Source: Pandoraea thiooxydans (GTDB lineage: Bacteria; Pseudomonadota; Gammaproteobacteria; Burkholderiales; Burkholderiaceae). Taken from it: a DNA stretch of 64,000 nucleotides. Location of the stretch: the NCBI RefSeq assembly GCF_001931675.1, contig NZ_CP014839.1:2232001-2296000 (forward strand), given 5' to 3'. This document shows positions 26,492 through 35,039 of the stretch, piece by piece; the first letter of the stretch is position 1; every line of letters starts with the position of its first letter. The translations under genes were made by a program, and so were the position numbers. The notes below the pieces were generated by a model, which was given only the letters and a program-made list of their open reading frames with translations, searched no databases and was not told the origin of the DNA.

Positions 26492-27313
26492 ATGGCGGCT
26501 CGCATCTTCAATGTACTGACCATCGCCGGGTCCGATCCCGGTGGCGGAGCCGGTATCCAGGCCGATCTCAAAACGTTCTCGGCGCTGGGCGCCTACGGCA
26601 TGAGCGCGATCACCGCACTGACCGCGCAAAACACCCTCGGTGTCAGCGCAGTGCACGTGGTGCCGAGCGCATTCGTCGCCGCCCAACTCGACGCCGTGTT
26701 CAGTGACATCGAGTGCGCCGCGGTGAAGATCGGCATGCTGGCCAACGCCGATATCGTACGCACGGTGGCCCAGGCATTGCGACGCTACCGCCCCCCTCAC
26801 GTGGTGCTGGATACCGTCATGGTGTCGAAAAACGGACATGCGCTGCTTGCGCCTGAAGCGGTCGAGGCGCTGCGCCTGGAACTACTGCCGCTGGCCGACC
26901 TGATCACGCCCAACCTGCCTGAAGCGGCCGTGCTGCTCGACCAGCCGCCAGCGACCGACGAAACTGCAATGGCGATGCAGGCACAAGCACTGCGCGACCT
27001 GGGCGCGCGCAACGTGCTGCTCAAGGGTGGACATCTGGGTGGCGCCAACAGCCCCGATTGGCTGCTCACCGAGCAGGGCAGCGAAAGGTTCGACGCCCCG
27101 CGCCTGCCGATGCGCAATACCCACGGCACCGGCTGCACGCTATCGGCCGCACTCGCCGCCCTGCGCCCGCAACATGACGGCTGGCCGGATACCGTGCGCG
27201 CCGCAAAGCAATACGTGAGTCAGGCGCTGGGATCGAGCGACGCGTTGCAGGTCGGCCATGGCATCGGCCCGCTCCATCATTTTCACGCCTGGTGGCCGCG
27301 CCGCACCGGCTGA
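26492..27313 (+). CDS. thiD: Hydroxymethylpyrimidine/phosphomethylpyrimidine kinase
   Basis: Phosphorylates HMP and HMP-P for thiamine synthesis; ribokinase-like fold, 273 aa. Visible family segments are LTIAGSDPGGGAGIQADLKT at the N-terminus, DTVMVSKNG in the middle and the C-terminal anion-hole motif NTHGTGCTLSAALAA with the catalytic region. It directly follows lplT and converges with the DUF1853 gene, whose stop lies 5 bp away. No other thiamine genes are nearby. Confidence 0.94.
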   Translation: MAARIFNVLTIAGSDPGGGAGIQADLKTFSALGAYGMSAITALTAQNTLGVSAVHVVPSAFVAAQLDAVFSDIECAAVKIGMLANADIVRTVAQALRRYRPPHVVLDTVMVSKNGHALLAPEAVEALRLELLPLADLITPNLPEAAVLLDQPPATDETAMAMQAQALRDLGARNVLLKGGHLGGANSPDWLLTEQGSERFDAPRLPMRNTHGTGCTLSAALAALRPQHDGWPDTVRAAKQYVSQALGSSDALQVGHGIGPLHHFHAWWPRRTG

Positions 27314-27318
27314 GCCGC

Positions 27319-28371
27319 TCAGGACGTTTCGCCCCGCTGTGCCGCGCGCTGCCACAGTTCCGCCATGCGCCGGCGCGCACGCGCGAGCCAGTCGTCCGGG
27401 ACGATGAACCCGCGTTGGGTCTCGTCCCATGTGCCATCCGCATTTTCGGCCAGGCCGACCACCAGCAGGGGCTCATGCGGCTGACCGTTTTGCCAGAGCG
27501 CGGCGATGCGCGCGCCCAACGCTGGCCGATCCATGACCTCTGAGGCTGTCAGGCGCGCCGGCGCCAGCCAGTGAACGCGCGGCAGCACGCTCCAGGCGGC
27601 GACTGCCGAGCCGTTGGCTGCCGCATCGGTCGCCTGTTGCCACTCGGCCCGCGTGGCCCACCACCCTCGCCCGTGGCCGGCCGAGATCACCGCCGGCAAC
27701 GGCACACTCGGCACAGCATCGCGGCCGGCACCGAGTGGGTGGAACATCCAGCCCTTCAAATACGCCTGCGCCTGCCATGGCCCGGCGTGCGGCAGTATCG
27801 ATTGCGCCGCCTCCATCGTCGTCAGGCGCAATTGATGCAGCAGCAGATGCTGGAGCTTGTCTCCCAGGCTGTCGGCAAGATTCGGCCCAAGCCATCGATA
27901 TTGCTCGGCACTCGCGATGCTCGGGTCATCGACGCTCGTGTCTTCGCCCCCGGGAGGCACATAAAGATAAAGCTTGACCGCCAATTCCCAGTGCAGCATT
28001 CGCTGGCTGGCCAAATGCCTGATCAGAAAATCGCATTCTCCGAGCGTCTGCCCACCCTGCCGCCGATCGCGCACCTGCAGTCCGGCGGCCATCAATTCGT
28101 AACCGGGCCCCTCACGCAGGTAGAACTGCAGCAAGCGCTCCGCGTATCGCCCGAGGCGGGCGCTTTCGCCGGCGGCAAGGAACGTCTTCAGAGATGCCGG
28201 TTGCCGGTCCTGCGCCAGCAGCCAGCGCTCCAGCATCGCCAGTTCGGCGTCGCTGGGCGTGGCGTTGCCCAGCTCGGCGGGGAATGCGTTTGCGCCGTCG
28301 GCGCGCAGCAAATCGGAGGACAACAGCAACCACGCGAGGTCCCGCACCGGGGCCTCGTGCAATTGAGGCAT
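27319..28371 (-). CDS. DUF1853 family protein
   Basis: A soluble protein of unknown function, 350 aa from the ATG at 28369-28371, with the conserved N-terminal VRDLAWLLLSSDLLR and the central LHWELAVKLYL and LGPNLADSLGDKLQHLLLHQL segments I associate with DUF1853. That ATG overlaps the stop of the upstream glycosylase as TGATG, so this start is preferred to one at 28428 that would overlap by 58 bp. It is the last gene of the tsaB-rimI-udg operon. HWE and LGDKL residues suggest an enzyme, but no catalytic role can be assigned. Confidence 0.8.
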   Translation of the reverse strand: MPQLHEAPVRDLAWLLLSSDLLRADGANAFPAELGNATPSDAELAMLERWLLAQDRQPASLKTFLAAGESARLGRYAERLLQFYLREGPGYELMAAGLQVRDRRQGGQTLGECDFLIRHLASQRMLHWELAVKLYLYVPPGGEDTSVDDPSIASAEQYRWLGPNLADSLGDKLQHLLLHQLRLTTMEAAQSILPHAGPWQAQAYLKGWMFHPLGAGRDAVPSVPLPAVISAGHGRGWWATRAEWQQATDAAANGSAVAAWSVLPRVHWLAPARLTASEVMDRPALGARIAALWQNGQPHEPLLVVGLAENADGTWDETQRGFIVPDDWLARARRRMAELWQRAAQRGETS

Positions 28372-29126
28372 CAAAGTGCGGTAGCGCTCGAGTTGCAAAG
28401 CGATTCGTAAGTGGCGCGCGCCAGACACCAGTCGGTCCAGGCCTTGGCTTTGTCCGGCAAATTGCGCAGTAAGTAGGCCGGATGGTAAGTCACGATCACC
28501 GGCACGCCTTCATAATGATGGATCTTCCCGCGCATGCTGGCGATGCTGGCCTGCGAATTCAGGATGCTTTGCGCGGCAAAGCGCCCCATCACGACGATCA
28601 ATTTCGGCTGAAGCAGCGCGACCTGCCGCTTCAGATAGGGCTCGCACTGCCTGACTTCAGCCGGCTCGGGGTCCCGGTTGTTGGGCGGCCGGCATTTCAG
28701 CACGTTGGCAATGTAGACATTCTTGCCGCGCTGCAATTGGATCGCGGCAAGAATATTGTCGAGCAGCTTGCCGGCCTGACCGACAAACGGCTCGCCCTGC
28801 AAATCCTCCTGTTGGCCCGGCGCTTCTCCCACCAGCAGCCAATCGGCCTGGCGATCGCCGACGCCGAATACCGTCTGAGTCCGATGCTCGCACAATTGGC
28901 AAGCGCGGCAGCCCGCCACGCGTGCAGCCAGTGCATCCCAATCGAGTTGCCCGACGGGTGTCTGATCGGCCTCGCCCGGACTGCTTTCGGCAGGCGCCTC
29001 GCGCACCTGCACGTGCGCCGCCAGTTCGGCAGGCTTGTCGACAGGGGGAGCATCGCTGGGCGCGAGGCGACGCGCCCACAACGGCCACAATCCAAACTCT
29101 TCCAGTATCGGCTTAGGCAACGGCAC
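28371..29126 (-). CDS. Family 4 (Fe-S) uracil-DNA glycosylase
   Basis: Excises uracil from DNA. The 251-aa protein has the family-4 motif GEAPGQQED (100-108), the second motif HPAYLLRN and four cysteines placed to bind a 4Fe-4S cluster (C73, C76, C145, C161). The first ~60 residues are a variable Pro/Ala-rich extension. Its start overlaps the rimI stop by 14 bp and its stop overlaps the DUF1853 start. A second, more distant glycosylase-like gene lies at 57.9-58.5 kb. Confidence 0.92.
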   Translation of the reverse strand: MPLPKPILEEFGLWPLWARRLAPSDAPPVDKPAELAAHVQVREAPAESSPGEADQTPVGQLDWDALAARVAGCRACQLCEHRTQTVFGVGDRQADWLLVGEAPGQQEDLQGEPFVGQAGKLLDNILAAIQLQRGKNVYIANVLKCRPPNNRDPEPAEVRQCEPYLKRQVALLQPKLIVVMGRFAAQSILNSQASIASMRGKIHHYEGVPVIVTYHPAYLLRNLPDKAKAWTDWCLARATYESLCNSSATAL

Positions 29127-29610
29127 GGCGATCCTCCAGCGTCAAGCGCATCACGATGGCATCCTCGCGCCGGCCATGATACGAGGGGTAATACCCCCTG
29201 CGGCAACCGATCTGCCGAAATCCATAGCGTTCATAAACCGCCAGTGCGCGGCTGTTGGAGGGGCGCACCTCGAGCAATACGCCAGTCATGCCCTGCGCCC
29301 GGGTGCGCCGCACGATCTCGTCGAGCAGGCGCACCCCCCAGCCTTGCCCGTGATGCGCCGGGTCGACACACACATTAAGCACATGATTCTCGTCGACCAC
29401 CGGCATGCAAATAAAGTAACCAAGCAGATCGCCGCCCCCACCGCCCTCACCGCGCAGGCAGCAGGCGTCCTGACTGGGCCCCTCGGCGCGCAGCGAATCG
29501 ACGAAATTCACCCGTTTCCACGGAAATGGATAAGCGCGCGTTTCGATCTGCATGACCTCGTCGAGGTCGGCTTCGGTCATCGCCGCGAATTGGTGAGCCT
29601 GCACCGCCAT
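29113..29610 (-). CDS. rimI: Ribosomal protein S18-alanine N-acetyltransferase
   Basis: A GNAT-fold acetyltransferase that acetylates the N-terminal alanine of S18. The 165-aa protein shows the acetyl-CoA loop in CVDPAHHGQGWGVRLLDEI, then LEVRPSNSRALAVYERYGF, the RimI hallmark ending, and RRGYYPSY. A glycine run (about 55-60) interrupts the early part. Its ATG overlaps the tsaB stop as TGATG, the usual tsaB-rimI pairing. Confidence 0.94.
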   Translation of the reverse strand: MAVQAHQFAAMTEADLDEVMQIETRAYPFPWKRVNFVDSLRAEGPSQDACCLRGEGGGGGDLLGYFICMPVVDENHVLNVCVDPAHHGQGWGVRLLDEIVRRTRAQGMTGVLLEVRPSNSRALAVYERYGFRQIGCRRGYYPSYHGRREDAIVMRLTLEDRRAVA

Positions 29611-30365
29611 CAGCGCCCCTCCGCCAAGTGCGCCAAGGTGGCACGATTGCCGGCAGCGGCCTGCCGCTCGGCCACTGTCTGCGCAACCTTGTTGCGAATA
29701 TAGAAAGGTGCCGCCTCGTGCGCCGGCAGCGTCCGCCCCAGCGCGTAATCGCGCGCGGCCAGCGCGGCCACCGCGCTGGCGTGCGGCAGCGCGTCGGACA
29801 ACACGGCTGCGGCTTGCCCGGCCAGGGGCAAGCGATCCCCGAATATCGCCGCTGCGTTGCCGGCCAGCGAGAATGGCTCGTCCGGTCGCGGCAGGGCATC
29901 GGGCGCATCAAGCGCCGCGTCATGATTGACAACCCAACTCCGAGACGGCTTATCCCACGAGTAATCGGCCCAGTAGACCTCGTCCATGCGGGCGTCGAGC
30001 GCTACCACAACGCGGTCCGGCGCGGCGTCCGGCGCACGGGTCATTTCGGCGCAAGCCAGCAAAGTGCCGACCGGGATCACCGGCAACCCCGCACCATAGG
30101 CAAGCCCCTGGGCTACGCCGCAGGCAGTGCGCAATCCCGTGAAAGAACCCGGTCCGGCGCCGAAGGCAATCGCATTGCACGCGCCGAGCGCCAGCCCCGC
30201 CTCATCGAGCACTTCCCGGATGAGCGGAAGGATGTGTGTACTGGACACCGCCCCGGTATGGCGATGCCGGAAGATCGCGCGTTCGGTGCCGAGCGAATTC
30301 AGATACAAGGCTACCGAGCAAAATTCGGTCGACGTATCGAGGGCAAGTATGGAAATGGCAGACAT
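29610..30365 (-). CDS. tsaB: tRNA threonylcarbamoyladenosine biosynthesis protein TsaB
   Basis: An ASKHA-fold partner of TsaD and TsaE in t6A37 tRNA modification. The 251-aa protein opens ILALDTSTEFCSVAL and carries the diagnostic AFGAGPGSFTGLRTACGVAQG and DARMDEVYWADY. It heads the tsaB-rimI-udg-DUF1853 operon. The 210-bp region between it and ehuB must hold its minus-strand promoter, which I could not place confidently. Confidence 0.94.
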   Translation of the reverse strand: MSAISILALDTSTEFCSVALYLNSLGTERAIFRHRHTGAVSSTHILPLIREVLDEAGLALGACNAIAFGAGPGSFTGLRTACGVAQGLAYGAGLPVIPVGTLLACAEMTRAPDAAPDRVVVALDARMDEVYWADYSWDKPSRSWVVNHDAALDAPDALPRPDEPFSLAGNAAAIFGDRLPLAGQAAAVLSDALPHASAVAALAARDYALGRTLPAHEAAPFYIRNKVAQTVAERQAAAGNRATLAHLAEGR

Positions 30366-30462
30366 GCCGACATTGTAATCGCCGAAACCGTCACACAGGC
30401 GTTCGCGCCGCTGCGAGGCGATGTTCCCGGGCTCGGCGACGCTCTATTCATTCGGCACACTA

Positions 30463-30483
30463 TTAATTTCAACTGAAATCATT
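30463..30483. promoter_or_regulatory. Candidate EctR operator in the ehu promoter
   Basis: ATTAATTT-CA-ACTGAAAT-C-AT (from 30462) is nearly the same as the sequence in the ect promoter at 37569-37590. The core ATTTCA-AC-TGAAAT is a 6-bp inverted repeat. It abuts the -10 box at 30485-30490, where a bound repressor would block RNA polymerase. The link to EctR is inference from the sharing and position. Confidence 0.6.
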
Positions 30484-30484
30484 C

Positions 30485-30490
30485 TATAAT
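30485..30490 (+). promoter_or_regulatory. Predicted -10 box of the ehuBCDA operon
   Basis: A perfect TATAAT lies 85 nt upstream of the ehuB start. The hexamer 17 bp upstream (ATTAAT, 30462-30467) is a poor -35 box and lies within the candidate operator, so the promoter may be weak or need an activator. Confidence 0.5.
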
Positions 30491-30575
30491 GGATAATTAT
30501 TTCCGCTATCGTTGCCAGACGAATGAAATAAGCGCGAAAGTCATTTCGGTAAATTTCCCTTAAAAGGACATGCTC

Positions 30576-31433
30576 ATGAAAAAGGCCCGCAAAACAGCCC
30601 TCGCCACGCTACTGATCGCTCTGGCAGCCGGGCTGGCACAGCAAGCCGGCGCTGTCACGCTCAAGCAAATCCAGCAACGCGGCTATGTGCGCATCGCCAT
30701 TGCCAATGAAATTCCGTACGGGTACATGAATCTTTCGGAGCAGGCCAAAGGCATTGGCCCCGACGTTGCCAAGCAGGTCATGAAGCAGCTTGGCGTGAAG
30801 AAGATCAAATGGGTCGTCACCGGCTTCGGTTCGTTGATTCCCGGTCTGAAGGCCAACCGTTTCGATATGGTCGCCGCGGAAATGGCGATCCTGCCGCCAC
30901 GGTGCGAAAAGGTGCTGTTCTCGGAGCCTGACAGCTCCTACGGAGAGGGTCTGCTGGTCGCCAAAGGCAATCCGGATCATCTTCACTCGTATGAAACGTT
31001 CGCCAAATCGGGCAAGAAGGTCGCGATCATGGCGGGCGCGGATCAACTCGATATGCTCCAGGCGCTGGGCGTGCCCAGCAGCAATATCGTGACGATCTCG
31101 AGCAACGCCGATGCCATTTCAACGGTGGCAACCGGCCGCGCCAGCGCCTATGCGGCAACGGGTCTGACGGTGAACCAGTTGGCGGCCAAGAGCAACAAGG
31201 TGCAGGCCGCCAAGGGCTTCACCGATCCGGTCATTCATGGCCAGCCGGCGCGCAGTTGGGGCGGCTTCGCCTTCGCTCAGGACTCGAAGGGTCTGCGTGA
31301 CGCCGTCAACACCCAATTGGCTCAGTTCAAGAAGACCCCCGGTTGGAAGAAACTCATGAAGCAATATGGTTTCAGCAACAAGGATGCACAGGCATCCTTC
31401 GACAAAACCACGGCACAGCTGTGCACCAAGTAA
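30576..31433 (+). CDS. ehuB: Ectoine/hydroxyectoine ABC transporter substrate-binding protein
   Basis: The periplasmic receptor of an ectoine importer, 285 aa, family 3 solute-binding fold. A signal peptide spans about 1-26 (KKARKTALATLLIALAAG, cleavage after AQQAGA). The mature part has IANEIPYGYMN and the EhuB-like MVAAEMAILPPRCEKVLFSEP. Two ATGs occur in frame; the AAGGA Shine-Dalgarno is 1 nt from the first (30570) but 7 nt from the second, so 30576 is chosen. The ectoine specificity rests on family resemblance and the adjacent ect operon. Confidence 0.88.
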   Translation: MKKARKTALATLLIALAAGLAQQAGAVTLKQIQQRGYVRIAIANEIPYGYMNLSEQAKGIGPDVAKQVMKQLGVKKIKWVVTGFGSLIPGLKANRFDMVAAEMAILPPRCEKVLFSEPDSSYGEGLLVAKGNPDHLHSYETFAKSGKKVAIMAGADQLDMLQALGVPSSNIVTISSNADAISTVATGRASAYAATGLTVNQLAAKSNKVQAAKGFTDPVIHGQPARSWGGFAFAQDSKGLRDAVNTQLAQFKKTPGWKKLMKQYGFSNKDAQASFDKTTAQLCTK

Positions 31434-31443
31434 GCGTTGAGCC

Positions 31444-32115
31444 ATGCATTGGATCAGCTACGCCACGCCTCTGCTGCAAGGGGCGTGGGTCACCGCACAG
31501 CTCACGGTCTACTCGACGCTGCTGGGCGCCTTCTTCGCCTTTTTGTTCGGTCTGGGCAAGCTCTCGCGCTTTTGGCCGATCAAGGGTCTATCGATCGGCA
31601 TCATCGAGATCTTTCGCGGCACCTCGCTGCTGGTCCAATTGTTCTGGCTGTATTTCGCGCTGCCGGTGGTCGGCCAGCTGGTCGGCATCGATCTGCGGCT
31701 GCCGCCGGTCGCGGCAGGCACGCTGGCGTTGAGCCTGAACATCGGCGCTTATGGCGCGGAGGTGGTGCGCGGCGCGATTCAAGCCGTCCCGTCGGCGCAG
31801 CACGAGGCCGCCCAAGCGCTCGACTTTACGCCGCGCCAAACCCTATGGCGCATTGCGTTGCCGCAGGCCATTCCGGAGATGATGCCGAGCTTCGGCAATC
31901 TGGCCGTGCAAAATCTCAAGGACACCGCGCTGGTGTCACTGATCAGCCTGGGAGATCTGGCCTTTCGTGCCGAGCAGATCCGCAACTTCACCCAGGACAG
32001 CACGACCGTCTACACAGTGTTGCTCTTCATGTACTTTGGCATGGCCCTGATTCTGACCGCGGCGATGAAGCTGCTTGAACGCTCGGTCGGCCGTTGGCGC
32101 GCACGGAGGATCTGA
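31444..32115 (+). CDS. ehuC: Ectoine/hydroxyectoine ABC transporter permease EhuC
   Basis: Inner-membrane permease of the polar amino acid ABC family, 223 aa with about five helices. It has the ATPase-contacting EAA loop (EAAQALDFTPRQTLWRIALP) and the typical IEIFRGTSLLVQLFWLY segment. It begins 10 bp after ehuB and ends 2 bp before ehuD, its heterodimer partner. Confidence 0.88.
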   Translation: MHWISYATPLLQGAWVTAQLTVYSTLLGAFFAFLFGLGKLSRFWPIKGLSIGIIEIFRGTSLLVQLFWLYFALPVVGQLVGIDLRLPPVAAGTLALSLNIGAYGAEVVRGAIQAVPSAQHEAAQALDFTPRQTLWRIALPQAIPEMMPSFGNLAVQNLKDTALVSLISLGDLAFRAEQIRNFTQDSTTVYTVLLFMYFGMALILTAAMKLLERSVGRWRARRI

Positions 32116-32117
32116 GC

Positions 32118-32810
32118 ATGTTGTTCGGATTCCATTGGAACACGGCGAATAACTGGCTGTTCGCTCAATCGATCCTGCCCATCCTGCTCAAGGGCATGCT
32201 CATCACGATCGAGGCCTCGCTGTTGGGTTTCGTGGTAGCGGCGATCCTCGGCCTGATGCTGGCCGCGCTAAAATCGTCGCGCCTGCGCATCGTCGCGTGG
32301 CCAGCGCGGCTGCTGACGGAGTTCCTGCGCGATACGCCGCTGCTGGTGCAGTTGTTTTTTCTGTATTACGTGCTGCCCGACTACGGAATCGTCCTGCCGG
32401 CGTTCATGACCGGCGCCCTCGCGCTGGGTGTGCAATACAGCGCCTACACCTCGGAAGTTTATCGCGCCGGCATCGAGTCGATTCCGCGTGGCCAGACCGA
32501 GGCGGCCCGCGCGCTCGATCTCTCCGGCTTGCGCACTTTCAGCGTGATCATCGTGCCGCAGGCCATCCCGCGCATCATTCCGGCGCTGGGAAACTACCTG
32601 GTGTCGATCATGAAGGACGTGCCGGTGCTCTCGGTGGTCTCGGTACTCGAAATGCTGAACGTCGCCAAGATCATTGGCGACCGTACCTTCAACTACCTGA
32701 TTCCGCTCTCGATGGTGGGCGGCCTCTACATGATCCTGACACTGTTGGCCTCGGCCGTCGTGCGCTCTCTCGACAAGCGACTCCCTAAACGAGGATTGCC
32801 CCTGCGATGA
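32118..32810 (+). CDS. ehuD: Ectoine/hydroxyectoine ABC transporter permease EhuD
   Basis: Second permease of the importer, 230 aa, about five helices, EAA loop at EAARALDLSGLRTFSVIIVP and the matching LTEFLRDTPLLVQLFFLYY. The ATG at 32118 has a GGAGGA Shine-Dalgarno 8 nt upstream; an upstream in-frame ATG at 32094 would overlap ehuC by 22 bp without a better signal. Its stop overlaps the ehuA start (ATGA). Confidence 0.88.
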   Translation: MLFGFHWNTANNWLFAQSILPILLKGMLITIEASLLGFVVAAILGLMLAALKSSRLRIVAWPARLLTEFLRDTPLLVQLFFLYYVLPDYGIVLPAFMTGALALGVQYSAYTSEVYRAGIESIPRGQTEAARALDLSGLRTFSVIIVPQAIPRIIPALGNYLVSIMKDVPVLSVVSVLEMLNVAKIIGDRTFNYLIPLSMVGGLYMILTLLASAVVRSLDKRLPKRGLPLR

Positions 32811-33583
32811 ACGAATCCATCATCAAATTCGATCAGGTCACCAAGCGCTTCGGCTCGGTGACCGTGCTCGACGCCTTGGACTTCGAGGTCCGCAAAGGCG
32901 AGAAAGTCTCAATCATCGGACCCTCGGGCTCCGGCAAATCGACCGTGCTGCGCATTCTGATGACGCTCGAAAAGATCAATGACGGCGTTATTCACGTGGT
33001 CGGGAAGCCACTTTGGCACGAAGAGAAAAACGGCCACCTGGTGCCGGCCGGAGAAAGTCATTTGCGCGAAATGCGCAAGGAAATGGGCATGGTGTTTCAG
33101 CAGTTCAACCTGTTTCCTCATATGACAGTGCGCCGCAACATCACCGAGGCGCCGATACACGTGCTGAAACTATCGAAGCAAAAAGCCAACCAGCGCGCCG
33201 ACGAATACCTGGAGCTGGTGGGCTTGTCGGAGCACGCGAACAAGTTTCCGAGCCAGTTGTCCGGCGGGCAGCAGCAGCGCGTAGCGATTGCGCGCGCCCT
33301 GGCCATGCGGCCCAACATCATGCTGTTCGACGAACCGACCTCGGCACTCGATCCGGAATTGGTAGGCGAGGTGCTCAACGTCATCCAGCGGCTGTCCGAG
33401 GAGCACGACCTGACCATGCTGCTGGTGACCCACGAGATGCAGTTCGCCAAGCAGATTTCCGATCGCGTCTGCTTTTTCGACAGGGGCTCGATCGTCGAGG
33501 AAGGCCCGCCCGAGATTTTGTTCACCGAACCTCGCGAAGAGCGCACGCGGGAATTCCTCAAGGGTTTTATCCATCCCGCGTGA
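32807..33583 (+). CDS. ehuA: Ectoine/hydroxyectoine ABC transporter ATP-binding protein
   Basis: The ATPase of the importer, 258 aa: Walker A GPSGSGKST (38-46), Q-loop in MVFQQFNLFPHMTVRRN, signature LSGGQQQRVAIARAL, Walker B MLFDEPTSALDPE and switch His in LLVTHEM. It overlaps ehuD by 4 nt. The order ehuB-C-D-A differs from the ehuABCD order of Sinorhizobium. No U-tract terminator follows on the plus strand, so reading on into the antisense of ectD is possible. Confidence 0.9.
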   Translation: MNESIIKFDQVTKRFGSVTVLDALDFEVRKGEKVSIIGPSGSGKSTVLRILMTLEKINDGVIHVVGKPLWHEEKNGHLVPAGESHLREMRKEMGMVFQQFNLFPHMTVRRNITEAPIHVLKLSKQKANQRADEYLELVGLSEHANKFPSQLSGGQQQRVAIARALAMRPNIMLFDEPTSALDPELVGEVLNVIQRLSEEHDLTMLLVTHEMQFAKQISDRVCFFDRGSIVEEGPPEILFTEPREERTREFLKGFIHPA

Positions 33584-33620
33584 CGGACCATCGCGCCGGC
33601 CACGCGCGCGACTCGCACAC

Positions 33621-33657
33621 AAAAAAAACCGGACCAGTCCGCAAGGATCTGGCCCGG
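33621..33657 (-). terminator. Rho-independent terminator of the ect operon
   Basis: Read on the minus strand, a 9-bp stem (CCGGGCCAG with CTGGTCCGG, one G-U pair; arms at 33649-33657 and 33629-33637) with an 11-nt loop is followed by eight T residues (33621-33628). It lies 40 bp past the ectD stop. The plus strand lacks a T run, so it works only in the ect direction. Confidence 0.85.
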
Positions 33658-33695
33658 CCAAGTGCGACCGGCCCGCAGGCCGGCCGGGGTCACGG

Positions 33696-34622
33696 TTACG
33701 CCACCATGGCGGCTTGCTCGATGGGCTCCAGGGCGGCGAAGTTCCGGCGGGCCGCGATATATTCGGGGCGCGGCTCGAGTCCGTGCTTCGGCGGCTCCAA
33801 TGTATTTTCTACACTGTTGTAGACCATGAACACGTTCGCGCGGGGCCACGGCGAAATATTGCCGTTCGAACCGTGCATCGTGTTGCAATCGAAAAACACG
33901 ACCGAGCCGGCCTTGGCCGTCATTGCCTGAATGCCGCCCTGCTCCGCCAGCAGGTTCAGGCTAACCGGATCGGGCACGCCATACTCCTGCTTCTTGAGCG
34001 ATTGCTTATAGTGATTGTCCGGCGTGCGTCCCTGGCAGGCAATGAACTGCTGCTGCGATCCGGGAATCAACATCAGCGGCCCATTGCAAGCATTGTTATC
34101 GGTCAACAGGACCGAACAACTCAACGCGCGCATGGCTGGCATGCCGTCTTCGATATGCCATGTCTCGAAATCCGAATGCCAATAAAATTCCTTGCCTTTG
34201 AAGCCAGGTTTCATGTTGGCACGCGATTGATGCATATAGACTTCCGAGCCCAGAATCTGCCGCGCGACGTGAATCAGGCGCGGATCGCGCGCCAGCCGGT
34301 CCAACTTCTCGCTGAGCTCATGCACCCGGAAAATGGAGCGTACGGCTTTGCTTCCCGGCTCGGTAATCGCCTCGTCGCGCGAGACAATTTCCGGCGCGGC
34401 GCTCATGCGTTTGACTTCGGCGAGCAACACCTCTACCTCAGCTTCATCGAACACATTTTCCAGCAATATGAAGCCGTCCCGCTCATAGCCGCTCAACTGT
34501 GCCTGAGTCAGCGCATCGGCATAGCGTCCGCCGTCATAGACGACCGGATCTTGCCTGGCAATGATGGCCGAAGTGCCATCGGTCGTGCGGGAAGCATATA
34601 AATCACTTACCGATATAATCAT
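33696..34622 (-). CDS. ectD: Ectoine hydroxylase
   Basis: A non-haem Fe(II)/2-oxoglutarate dioxygenase converting ectoine to 5-hydroxyectoine. The 308-aa length is typical. The iron triad is H149, D151 (YWHSDFETWHIEDGMP, the EctD signature) and H250 (TMHGSN), with R261 placed to bind 2-oxoglutarate. An AAAGGAG Shine-Dalgarno precedes the ATG at 34620-34622. It is the last gene of the operon, 18 bp after ectC. Its presence means both ectoine and hydroxyectoine can be made, the latter usually linked to heat and stationary-phase protection. Confidence 0.96.
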   Translation of the reverse strand: MIISVSDLYASRTTDGTSAIIARQDPVVYDGGRYADALTQAQLSGYERDGFILLENVFDEAEVEVLLAEVKRMSAAPEIVSRDEAITEPGSKAVRSIFRVHELSEKLDRLARDPRLIHVARQILGSEVYMHQSRANMKPGFKGKEFYWHSDFETWHIEDGMPAMRALSCSVLLTDNNACNGPLMLIPGSQQQFIACQGRTPDNHYKQSLKKQEYGVPDPVSLNLLAEQGGIQAMTAKAGSVVFFDCNTMHGSNGNISPWPRANVFMVYNSVENTLEPPKHGLEPRPEYIAARRNFAALEPIEQAAMVA

Positions 34623-34640
34623 ATCGTACTCCTTTACATC

Positions 34641-35039
34641 TCAGGCAGCCTGCGGCTGCTCGACCGGGTACACGCCGTCGGCGTCGTGCACTTCCTGCCC
34701 CGTCAACGGCGGGTTGAAAACGCAAATCACCCGCAAAGGCTCTTTTCCGCCGCGCAGCCAGTGGTCGTCGTGCTCGTTCAACGCATAGACGACGCCCGGG
34801 CCCAACGCATACTTCTTTCCGTCAGCAATGGTTTCCACCTCGCCGTCGCCCTCGATGCACCAGACCGCCTCAAGGTGATTCTGGTAATGGATATGCGTCT
34901 CGGTCCCCGGAAAAATCACGGTCTCATGGAAAGAAAACCCCATCCCGTCTTGCTTGAGCAGGACCCGCCGGCTCAGCCAGTTATCGGTTTTGATCTCGTC
35001 CTTGGTGCCGATCACATCATTGACGTTCTTAACGATCAT
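34641..35039 (-). CDS. ectC: L-ectoine synthase
   Basis: A cupin that cyclises N-gamma-acetyl-diaminobutyrate to ectoine. The 132-aa protein has E57, Y85 and H93 at the positions of the known iron ligands, within HLEAVWCIEGDGEVE and VVYALNEHDDHWLRGG, and starts MIVKNVNDVIGTKDEI. Its ATG overlaps the ectB stop (4 nt). Confidence 0.97.
   Translation of the reverse strand: MIVKNVNDVIGTKDEIKTDNWLSRRVLLKQDGMGFSFHETVIFPGTETHIHYQNHLEAVWCIEGDGEVETIADGKKYALGPGVVYALNEHDDHWLRGGKEPLRVICVFNPPLTGQEVHDADGVYPVEQPQAA

Noticed and set aside
25026-26492. 488-codon minus-strand open frame opposite lplT
   Set aside because: Antisense shadow in a GC-rich gene: His/Gln/Asp-rich product without domain motifs, while the plus strand encodes a clear 12-helix transporter.
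30570-30575. Upstream ATG for ehuB
   Set aside because: It lies 1 nt from the AAGGA Shine-Dalgarno, too close for initiation; the ATG at 30576 has a 7-nt spacing and the same reading frame.
33668-33683. CCGGCC-CGCA-GGCCGG hairpin after ectD as a second terminator
   Set aside because: Short stem with no T run on either strand; the terminator at 33621-33657 explains the ect 3' end.
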